Assembly: GCA_027021325.1 (NCBI GenBank)
Contig: JALUUN010000470.1
Span: 1 to 8,078 of the forward strand
Source of the DNA: Planctomycetota bacterium
Lineage (GTDB): Bacteria > Planctomycetota > UBA1135
Direction: 5' to 3'
Length of the DNA: 8,078 bases
Part shown: positions 1 through 5,030 of the stretch, piece by piece
Layout of the letters: each line of letters begins with the position of its first letter
Position numbering within the stretch: the first letter of the stretch is position 1
Notes under the pieces: model-generated
The model's input: the letters and a program-made list of their open reading frames with translations, nothing else
The model's database searches: none
What the model was told of the DNA's origin: nothing
Position numbers and translations under genes: made by a program

Positions 1-604
1 CCTTGCGCCGCGACAGACAGACCTTCATGGCCAGGGTACGGCGGAAGTCCCGGTCGCGGACCTGGTAGATGGCGCCCATGCCGCCGCGGGCGATCTCGCC
101 CAGGACCTCGTAGCGGCTGCGCGGGCCCCGGGGCAGGCCCGGCACCTCGCCGCCCTCGGGCGACGGCGTCCCCGGTGCCTCGTCGAGGCTCACGCCGCTG
201 TCCACGTCGGCGCCGAGGCGGCGGCGGATGCGGTCGGCGAAAGAGGGTGGCTCGGCCAGGCGTTCGAGGACCGGTGCCAGGGGCCGGTAGTGGGCGTGGA
301 GCTCGCGCAGACGCCGGGCCTGTTCCGGATGCTCCCGGACCAGGGCCTCGAGATCCACCTCGCCCTGGAGGAGGGCGGCGAGGAAGGCCTCCTCGGCCTC
401 GTCCAGGAGCGGCCGCGTGGTCTCGACCGAGGGCGTCCCGCCGTCTTCCCCGCCGAACTCCGAGCTGGCGAAGTCTTCGCCCATCTGCCGGGCGAAGGAG
501 GCGAGGGCCCGGCAGGAGGCGCAGACCTCGAGGTGGGCCTCCAGTTCCGGAGATCCCTCCTCGATCCACTTCCAGAGTTGTTCCGGGCTGACCTGACAGT
601 CCAT
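1..604 (-). CDS. Ser/Thr protein kinase with N-terminal zinc-finger-like module (partial, C-terminus outside window)
   Basis: The frame is open for 201 codons from an ATG at 604-602 to the left edge, so only the N-terminus is present. Residues 3-31 form a zinc-binding anti-sigma (ZAS, zf-HC2) type motif: C3, then H24-LEV-C28-AS-C31. Residues about 68-118 are a helical, acidic linker (LLDEAEEAFLAALLQGEVDLEALV..HPEQA split here by context), a kind of segment common in planctomycete kinases. The kinase domain begins near Y165 with the glycine-rich loop GEIARGGMGAIY (169-180) and the ATP-binding lysine in LAMKV (K194). The start is supported by a GGGGAGG ribosome site (minus strand, 616-622), 11 nt upstream. 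The gene is divergent from the ECF sigma gene, which suggests a kinase-linked ECF pathway; that link is inference. The catalytic loop, the activation segment and any transmembrane or sensor part lie outside the window. Kinase identity is fairly sure; substrate and signal are unknown. Confidence 0.9.
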   Translation of the reverse strand, partial: MDCQVSPEQLWKWIEEGSPELEAHLEVCASCRALASFARQMGEDFASSEFGGEDGGTPSVETTRPLLDEAEEAFLAALLQGEVDLEALVREHPEQARRLRELHAHYRPLAPVLERLAEPPSFADRIRRRLGADVDSGVSLDEAPGTPSPEGGEVPGLPRGPRSRYEVLGEIARGGMGAIYQVRDRDFRRTLAMKVCLSRRK

Positions 605-724
605 GCGCGGCGTGGCCTCCCCAGGATCCTACGCCCCGGGCGGCCGGAGCGCTGCGCCCGGGACGGAGAGGGCCTCCGCCCTGTTAGGATGAAGGCGCCT
701 TCAGGCATCGGAGAGAAGAACCCC
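605..724. promoter_or_regulatory. Divergent intergenic region with two candidate -10 boxes (kinase / ECF sigma)
   Basis: This 120-bp region separates the divergent kinase and sigma genes. A TAGGAT hexamer faces the kinase on the minus strand (626-631), 21 nt before its ATG. A second TAGGAT faces the sigma gene on the plus strand (685-690). An imperfect inverted repeat, GGACGGAG (661-668) and CTCCGCCC (674-681), pairs at 7 of 8 positions and lies just upstream of the plus-strand hexamer, where an activator or ECF factor could bind. No convincing TTGACA-like -35 is visible on either side. Promoter assignment rests on the hexamers and their position only. Confidence 0.35.
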
Positions 725-1339
725 ATGGACGAGCAGGACCCCGCCGCTTCGCAGGCCGTCGAGGAGATCCTCGCCCAGCTGGGCGCGGGGGATTCCCGCG
801 CCTGGGACAAGCTCATGCCCTTCGTCTACCGGGAGCTGAAGCTCCAGGCCGAGCGCTACCTGCGCCGGGAGCGGCCGGACCACTCCCTCTCGGCCTCGGC
901 CCTGGTCAACGAGGCCTACCTGCGCCTCGTGAACAAGAAGGACCTGGGCCACAATCGCTCCCACTTCCTGGCCCTGGCCTCCATGGAGATGCGCCGCGTC
1001 CTCGTGGACCACGCCCGGCGCAAGCGCGCCGCCAAGCGCGGCGCGGGCAAGGCCCGGGTCTCCTTCGAGGACCAGTTCGTCATGACCGAGGACCACCTGG
1101 GCTCGGTCCTGGCCCTGGAGGAGGCCCTGGACGAGCTGGAACGGCGCAACCCGCGCTACAACCGGATCGTCACCTGCCGCTTCTATGGCGGCATGACCTG
1201 GGCCGAGGTCGCCGACGCCCTGGGCACGAACATCGACCAGGTGAAGCGCGACTGGAAGGAGATCCGCGCCTTCCTGCAACGGCGCTTCCAGGCCGCCGCC
1301 GCCGAGGCCGCCCCCGACGGCGAGGACGGCGAGGACTGA
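725..1339 (+). CDS. ECF-type RNA polymerase sigma factor (TIGR02999-like)
   Basis: This 204-residue cytoplasmic protein has the order expected of an ECF sigma factor. Sigma region 2 spans about 25-100 and includes the stretch LSASALVNEAYLRLV (55-69), the NRSHFLALASMEMRRVLVDHARRKRAAKRG core typical of TIGR02999 members being split across 77-106. Region 4 spans about 127-187, with the helix-turn-helix at TWAEVADALGTN followed by VKRDWKEIRAFL (158-184). The tail is Ala-rich then acidic. The ATG at 725 is chosen because GGAGAG lies 9 nt upstream (710-715). An in-frame ATG at 689 overlaps the candidate -10 box and lacks a ribosome site, and the frame's longer extension to 290 runs over the divergent kinase gene. 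ECF factors of this type are often encoded beside Ser/Thr kinases and may be controlled by phosphorylation rather than by a classical anti-sigma factor; no anti-sigma gene is seen here. Its regulon is unknown. Confidence 0.93.
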   Translation: MDEQDPAASQAVEEILAQLGAGDSRAWDKLMPFVYRELKLQAERYLRRERPDHSLSASALVNEAYLRLVNKKDLGHNRSHFLALASMEMRRVLVDHARRKRAAKRGAGKARVSFEDQFVMTEDHLGSVLALEEALDELERRNPRYNRIVTCRFYGGMTWAEVADALGTNIDQVKRDWKEIRAFLQRRFQAAAAEAAPDGEDGED

Positions 1340-1342
1340 GGC

Positions 1343-2815
1343 TCAGCCGGAGGCTTCCCCGGCCTCGGACCCGCTGCCGGCCCCGGTCTCGGCCGGCGTG
1401 CCCTGGATGCGTTCCTCCAGGTCCTCGAGGTCGAGGATCTCGCCGCCTTTCATGACCAGGACCGGGTTGCGCAGGACCGCCGGATCCCGCAGGGGGTTGC
1501 CGCGCACGGCGAGGAGATCGGCGAGGCGCCCCGGCTCCAGGGTGCCGAGGTCCTCGCCCCGGCCCAGGTGGCGGGCCGCGTCCCGGGTGCCGGCGAGGAG
1601 GGCGCGCGCCGGCCCGAGCCCGCTTTCGGCCATGAGTTCGACCTCGCGCACCGTCGCCGGCCCGAAGAAGGTCAGGAAGTTGCCGCAGTCCGAGCCCAGA
1701 GCGATGCGGCCGCCGCCCTCGGCGACCCGCTGCAGGTTCGCCCTGCTCGCCTCGAGGCGGGCGCGGACGCTGCGGGCGTAGGCGGGGTTGTTGCGCAGGG
1801 CCGCGACCCGCGGGTGCTTCCGCAGGGACTCGCGGACCCGCCGGGGCACCGAACGGCGCGTCTCCGGCCAGTCCAGGATCCCTTCGAACTCCACGGGCAG
1901 GAGGAAGGCCTCCAGGACGCTCAGGGTCGGGACGTAGAAGGCGCCGCTTGCGCGCAGCAGCTCCAGGAAGGCCTCGTCCACCTCCTGGCCGGGGACGTCC
2001 ACGCCGTGCTCCAGACCGTCCACGCCGGCCTGCAGGGCGGTGCGTGCGTCCTCCAGGGTGTCGGTGTGGCAGACGACGCGCAGCCCCAGGCGGTGGGCCT
2101 CCTCGGTCACGGCGCGCAGGCACTCCTCCTTCAGCTTCGGCAGGCCGCCGAAGGCCGGGCCCCCGGTGTACACGCACTTGATGGCGTCCACGCCCAGGGC
2201 GTGCAGGTGCCGGGCCGCCGCGCGCGCCTCCTCGGCGCTGTCCACGCGCAGGGCCACACGCTCCACCTCCTCGGCCGAGGCGCGGATGGTGATGGTCCGG
2301 GGGTTCGGGTGGCCGCCCGGCGCGGTGACGATGGGCCCGACGGCGAAGATCCTCGGCGCCAGGAGCTCGCCGGCGCGCTCGCGGCGGCGCAGCTCGAGGA
2401 TCTCCTCGGGGAGATCCCCCAGGTCGCGGACCGAGGTCACGCCGGAGCGCAGGAAACCGGCGAGCCTGCCCTCCCAGAGTGCCGGGTCCGTCTCCCAGGC
2501 CTCGCCGCCGCCGGCGGGCGTGCCCACCAGGATGTGGGCGTGGAGATCGATGAGGCCGGGCAGAAGGGTGCAGCCGCCGAGGCGCAGGACCTTCGCCCCC
2601 TCGGGGACCGGGATCCCGCTGCGCGGCCCGGCGGCGAGGATGCGCCCGCCGCGGACGACGACCCGCCCGTTCTGGACCAGGTCCTCGTCCACGGCGGTGA
2701 AGAGCTGCGGGGCATCCAGGACCAGGGTCTCCTGGGCCGGCAGGATCCTGAGGGGGGCGAGCCCGGCCGCGAGGCCCAGGAGAGGCAGGAGGAGGCGCAG
2801 GCGTCCGGTCCGCAT
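1343..2815 (-). CDS. Secreted metal-dependent amidohydrolase (imidazolonepropionase/prolidase-like, COG1228 type)
   Basis: This 490-residue protein starts with a signal peptide: basic MRTGRLR, a Leu-rich core (8-20) and a likely cut near LPA-Q28. An amidohydrolase beta-sandwich plus TIM barrel follows. The metal ligands are all visible: H92 and H94 in PGLIDLHAHI, the probable carboxylated K213 in AIKCVYTGG, H250 in VVCHTDT, H270 in GLEHGVD and D376 in ALGSDCGN. GVTSVRDLGD (125-134) is also characteristic. The C-terminal sandwich strand is LEPGRLADLLAVRGNPL, followed by an acidic, Gly/Ser-rich tail (about 470-490). Length fits the family. Such enzymes cleave cyclic amides or dipeptides; exported members often act on peptides or nucleoside-type compounds, so the substrate cannot be named. 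There is no clear ribosome site, and TAGGCT ends 6 nt before the ATG, suggesting a leaderless transcript. The 3' end meets the sigma gene with a 3-bp gap. Confidence 0.93.
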   Translation of the reverse strand: MRTGRLRLLLPLLGLAAGLAPLRILPAQETLVLDAPQLFTAVDEDLVQNGRVVVRGGRILAAGPRSGIPVPEGAKVLRLGGCTLLPGLIDLHAHILVGTPAGGGEAWETDPALWEGRLAGFLRSGVTSVRDLGDLPEEILELRRRERAGELLAPRIFAVGPIVTAPGGHPNPRTITIRASAEEVERVALRVDSAEEARAAARHLHALGVDAIKCVYTGGPAFGGLPKLKEECLRAVTEEAHRLGLRVVCHTDTLEDARTALQAGVDGLEHGVDVPGQEVDEAFLELLRASGAFYVPTLSVLEAFLLPVEFEGILDWPETRRSVPRRVRESLRKHPRVAALRNNPAYARSVRARLEASRANLQRVAEGGGRIALGSDCGNFLTFFGPATVREVELMAESGLGPARALLAGTRDAARHLGRGEDLGTLEPGRLADLLAVRGNPLRDPAVLRNPVLVMKGGEILDLEDLEERIQGTPAETGAGSGSEAGEASG

Positions 2816-2821
2816 CGGAGC

Positions 2822-2827
2822 AGCCTA
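2822..2827 (-). promoter_or_regulatory. Candidate -10 box (TAGGCT) for a leaderless amidohydrolase transcript
   Basis: Read on the minus strand, TAGGCT is followed by six bases and then the ATG of the amidohydrolase. That spacing would place the transcription start at or next to the ATG. No Shine-Dalgarno sequence is visible. The same hexamer and spacing precede the dehydrogenase gene. No conserved -35 element was found. Confidence 0.4.
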
Positions 2828-2828
2828 C

Positions 2829-2853
2829 GGGCCGGGCGGCCGGGTGCCGGCCC
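2829..2853. other. GC-rich perfect inverted repeat (hairpin)
   Basis: GGGCCGG (2829-2835) and CCGGCCC (2847-2853) form a perfect 7-bp stem around an 11-base loop. The element sits just upstream of the candidate -10 box of the amidohydrolase and downstream of the 38-bp repeats. It could be an operator, or a structured 3' end for the upstream TlpA-like/dehydrogenase transcript. There is no T-run, so it is not a classic intrinsic terminator. In DNA this GC-rich, short inverted repeats also arise by chance. Confidence 0.35.
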
Positions 2854-2858
2854 TCTCC

Positions 2859-2972
2859 GCGCCGCCCGCCCTGCTCCAGCGGATGGGGCCAGCCCGGCGC
2901 CGCCCGCCCTGCTCCAGCGGATGGGGCCAGCCCGGCGCCGGCCTCCTTGCTCCAGCGGACAGGGCCACCCGG
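2859..2972. repeat. Three tandem copies of a 38-bp intergenic unit
   Basis: Copies lie at 2859-2896, 2897-2934 and 2935-2972. The first two are identical; the third differs at about seven positions. Each unit begins gcgccg and contains tgctccagcgga, with gggcca further on. The array starts 2 bp after the TlpA-like stop codon and fills most of the gap to the amidohydrolase. The period is not a multiple of three, so it is not a coding repeat. As plus-strand RNA, GCUCC and GGGGC in the first two copies could pair around a 7-base loop; the third copy has a mismatch there. The function is unknown. It resembles an intergenic minisatellite. Confidence 0.9.
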
Positions 2973-2973
2973 G

Positions 2974-4047
2974 TCAGCGGCTGCCTTTGCCGAGGAGAGC
3001 CAGGGCCGCTTCCCGCAGCTCCTCGCCCCAGAGGCCGCGCTCGCGGACCACGCCGTCGGGCCCGACGAGGATGGCGGCCGGCCAGCCGCGCACCCCCCAG
3101 GTCTCGGCCAGGGGCCCCTGGGTGCCGCCGGCGTCGAGGAGGGAGGCGAAGGGCAGGTCCTCGCGCTCCTCCACCCGGCGCAGGATCTCCCGACTCCGGT
3201 CGCTGTTCACGCCCAGGACCCGGCCGCCGCCCCGCTCCTGGAGGAGGCGGTGGAGCTCGGCCATCTCCGGGTAGCGGACCCGCGAGAGGCTGCCCCAGTC
3301 CCCCCAGAAGAAGAGAACCACGACTTCGCCGCGGAGCTCTGCCAGGTCCACGAGGCGGCCGCCGGAGTCCAGGCCGCGGGTCGGTGGCGCGGGGTCTCCC
3401 GGGTGCGGGCGGCCGCGGCGGGCCGCCTCCAGGTAGGCGGCGGCCAGTTCTCCGCAGGGGCGTCCCTGCCAGAGCACCCCGGGCCAGCGGGCCCGAAGCC
3501 AGGCGAAGCGCCGCAGGGCCCGCTCCCGGGCCTCGAAGCCCGGGCGCCGCAGATCCTCCCGCGCCAGGAGGAAGACCGCCGCCGCCTGCATCTCCTCGGC
3601 CGGGCTGCGCTCGAAGAGGAACTCGAGGAAGGTCTCCCGGGCCGGCCGGTCGAGGAGGTGGAGGTGTTCGAGGGCCGCCTCCAGGGCCGGGTCGGCGGGC
3701 CGCCAGCGCAGAAGACCCGCCAGGAGCTCAGCCGCTTCCTGGCGCCGCCGGTCCCGAGGAAGGACCGTGGCGGGGGCCGCCTCAAGGGCGTCCAGCAGAA
3801 GGAGCCGGGCGTCCCGCGCCGCTTCGGTTGCGGGGTGCTCCCGGAGCAGGGCCTCGAAGGGCGTGGCCAGGACCGCCCAGCGGCGCTCGGCGGGCAGGCG
3901 CTCGGCGCCAAGCAGTTCACGCAGGCTGGCGAAGGCCGCCCGGGCCTCCTCCTCACGGTCCGTCCTCAGGACGGCCGGCTCCTGGGGCGGCGGCGGAGCC
4001 GCCGCAAGTCCGAGCCCGAGGATCCAGGCCAGCATGGGCCCGGGCAT
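2974..4047 (-). CDS. TlpA/redoxin-like protein with helical N-terminal region; thioredoxin CxxC replaced by GSLS
   Basis: This 357-residue protein has a hydrophobic start (LAWILGLGLAAA, about 6-17) that could be a signal peptide, although no Lys or Arg precedes it. Residues about 30-215 are helical and Ala/Leu/Glu-rich, resembling the TPR-like region in front of planctomycete TlpA proteins. The C-terminal thioredoxin-fold domain (about 225-355) has strand VVVLFFW (242-248), then GDWGSLSRVRYPEM, GVNSDRSRE (279-287) and the cis-Pro loop VRGWPAAILVGPDG (319-332, P323). Where active redoxins have W-C-x-x-C-R, this one has W251-G-S-L-S-R256; the only cysteine in the protein is C198, outside that fold. 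Disulfide exchange by the usual mechanism is therefore not expected. It follows the dehydrogenase by 36 bp on the same strand and is probably co-transcribed with it. No ribosome site is visible; an alternative ATG lies at 4035. The fold is sure, the role is not. Confidence 0.88.
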   Translation of the reverse strand: MPGPMLAWILGLGLAAAPPPPQEPAVLRTDREEEARAAFASLRELLGAERLPAERRWAVLATPFEALLREHPATEAARDARLLLLDALEAAPATVLPRDRRRQEAAELLAGLLRWRPADPALEAALEHLHLLDRPARETFLEFLFERSPAEEMQAAAVFLLAREDLRRPGFEARERALRRFAWLRARWPGVLWQGRPCGELAAAYLEAARRGRPHPGDPAPPTRGLDSGGRLVDLAELRGEVVVLFFWGDWGSLSRVRYPEMAELHRLLQERGGGRVLGVNSDRSREILRRVEEREDLPFASLLDAGGTQGPLAETWGVRGWPAAILVGPDGVVRERGLWGEELREAALALLGKGSR

Positions 4048-4059
4048 GGTAGCCGGAAG

Positions 4060-4073
4060 GGCGGAAACCCGCC
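4060..4073. other. Small hairpin in the dehydrogenase/TlpA-like spacer
   Basis: GGCGG (4060-4064) and CCGCC (4069-4073) form a 5-bp perfect stem with a 4-base loop. It fills the middle of the 36-bp gap between the two minus-strand genes. It might tune expression of the downstream gene, or be chance in GC-rich DNA. There is no T-run to make it a terminator. Confidence 0.25.
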
Positions 4074-4083
4074 GGAGCCCGCC

Positions 4084-4932
4084 TCAGGACAGGAGCCGGT
4101 CCAGCCAGCGTGCGGGCAGGACCGCCGCCAGGAAGGCGAGAAAGCGGGCGTCCGCGCCGACCAGGACCCGCGCCGGCGGACGCCGCTTCTCCAGGACCCG
4201 GGCCACGACCCGGGCGACCTTCTCCGGCGGTCCGGCCCGGCGCACGGCCTGCCGTGCCTGGTCCCGGGCCTTCTCGATCAGGGGCAGCCAGGGCGCGAGG
4301 CGCTCGGGCTCGATGCCCTCGGCGAGTTCCTCCGAGAGATCCCGGGAGCGCGACCAGATCGCCGTCGCGAAAGCGCCCGGCTCCACCGCCGTGACGGCGA
4401 CGCCGAAGGCGCACAGCTCCCGGCGCAGGGCGTCGCTCATCGCCTCCAGGGCGAACTTGCTCATGCAGTAGGGGCCGAGGACCGGGGTGACGACCCGGCC
4501 GCTGATGGAAGAGATGTTGACGATGTGCCCGCGGCGCTCGCGCAGGACCGGCAGGACCTCCCGGCACAGAGCCCAGGCGCCGAAGAGGTTGACCTCGAAC
4601 TGGAGGCGCAGGGCGTCCTCGGGCACGACCTCCAGGGGCCCGGCGACGGCGATCCCGGCGTTGTTCACCAGAGCGTCCAGACCCTCCGCCCGCGCCCGCT
4701 CGGCCGCCGTCTGCCGGTCGGTGGCCGAGGTCACGTCCAGGCGCAGGGGCTCCAGGGCCAGGCCCTCGCTCCGGGCCTCGGCGACCAGGGCCTCGGCGTC
4801 CTCGGGCTTCCGGTAGCCAGCCCAGACCCGCCAGCCGCGGCGGCCCAGCTCCCGGGCGCAGGCCCGGCCCAGACCGCTGGTGGCGCCGCTCACGAGCACC
4901 GTCCGTCCCGGGGAAGTCGGAGGCCCGGCCAT
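4084..4932 (-). CDS. Classical short-chain dehydrogenase/reductase (SDR)
   Basis: This 282-residue cytoplasmic NAD(P)-dependent oxidoreductase carries every classical SDR signature. The cofactor loop is SGATSGLG (15-22, the TGxxxGxG motif with Ser at the first position). D66 lies in LRLDVTS, NNAG is at 90-93 and N115 is in FEVNLFG. The catalytic S142 is in NISSISG, followed by Y155 and K159 in YCMSK at the usual 13-residue spacing, then the PGAF loop (185-188). Basic residues after the second strand (R41, K42 in GYRKPED) suggest NADPH preference; this is inference. The long C-terminal part ending GADARFLAFLAAVLPARWLDRLLS resembles bacterial homologues of 17-beta-hydroxysteroid or retinol dehydrogenases, so the substrate may be a lipid-like alcohol or ketone. 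The gene lacks a ribosome site; TAGGCT ends 6 nt before the ATG. It is probably the first gene of a unit with the TlpA-like gene. Confidence 0.95.
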   Translation of the reverse strand: MAGPPTSPGRTVLVSGATSGLGRACARELGRRGWRVWAGYRKPEDAEALVAEARSEGLALEPLRLDVTSATDRQTAAERARAEGLDALVNNAGIAVAGPLEVVPEDALRLQFEVNLFGAWALCREVLPVLRERRGHIVNISSISGRVVTPVLGPYCMSKFALEAMSDALRRELCAFGVAVTAVEPGAFATAIWSRSRDLSEELAEGIEPERLAPWLPLIEKARDQARQAVRRAGPPEKVARVVARVLEKRRPPARVLVGADARFLAFLAAVLPARWLDRLLS

Positions 4933-4938
4933 GGCCGG

Positions 4939-4944
4939 AGCCTA
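4939..4944 (-). promoter_or_regulatory. Candidate -10 box (TAGGCT) for a leaderless dehydrogenase transcript
   Basis: On the minus strand TAGGCT is followed by ccggcc and then the ATG, the same hexamer and 6-nt spacing as at the amidohydrolase. This predicts transcription starting at the start codon. A -35 element would fall in the repeated GGGAGGATTCCC element upstream, but no consensus sequence is recognisable there. Confidence 0.4.
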
Positions 4945-4957
4945 CTCTGGCGGAGCC

Positions 4958-5005
4958 GGGAGGATTCCCCCGGATCCTCCGGCGGGAGGATTCCCTCAGA
5001 TTCCC
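4958..5005. promoter_or_regulatory. Repeated GGGAGGATTCCC elements and two competing hairpins in the divergent dehydrogenase/VIT promoter region
   Basis: GGGAGGATTCCC occurs twice (4958-4969 and 4984-4995), and its GATTCCC end a third time (4999-5005). Each full copy is itself a short inverted repeat, GGGA-N4-TCCC. Between them ATCCTCC (4974-4980) is perfectly complementary to GGAGGAT in both the left copy (4959-4965) and the right copy (4985-4991), so either of two 7-bp hairpins can form but not both. This could be a paired operator for a regulator of both divergent genes, or an attenuator-like switch in a VIT-gene leader. It lies 26 to 73 bp before the VIT start codon. Confidence 0.45.
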
Positions 5006-5030
5006 GATCCGGCGTCGTTCCGCTAGCGCC

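Noticed and set aside
290..724. An N-terminal extension of the sigma factor frame to an ATG at 290.
   Set aside because: The extension runs over the divergent kinase gene and its promoter region and adds no sigma motif. The ATG at 725 has a ribosome site at a proper distance.
2829..2853. The GC hairpin as a Rho-independent terminator.
   Set aside because: The stem is good but no T-run follows it on either strand.
2859..2972. The tandem repeat as a CRISPR array.
   Set aside because: The copies abut each other with no unique spacers, and no cas gene is present.
4048..4086. The dehydrogenase and TlpA-like genes are in the same frame, separated by one TGA and 12 codons, suggesting a readthrough fusion.
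   Set aside because: One gene encodes a complete cytoplasmic dehydrogenase and the next has its own hydrophobic export-type start. A shared frame happens by chance one time in three, and every contained gene here ends in TGA.
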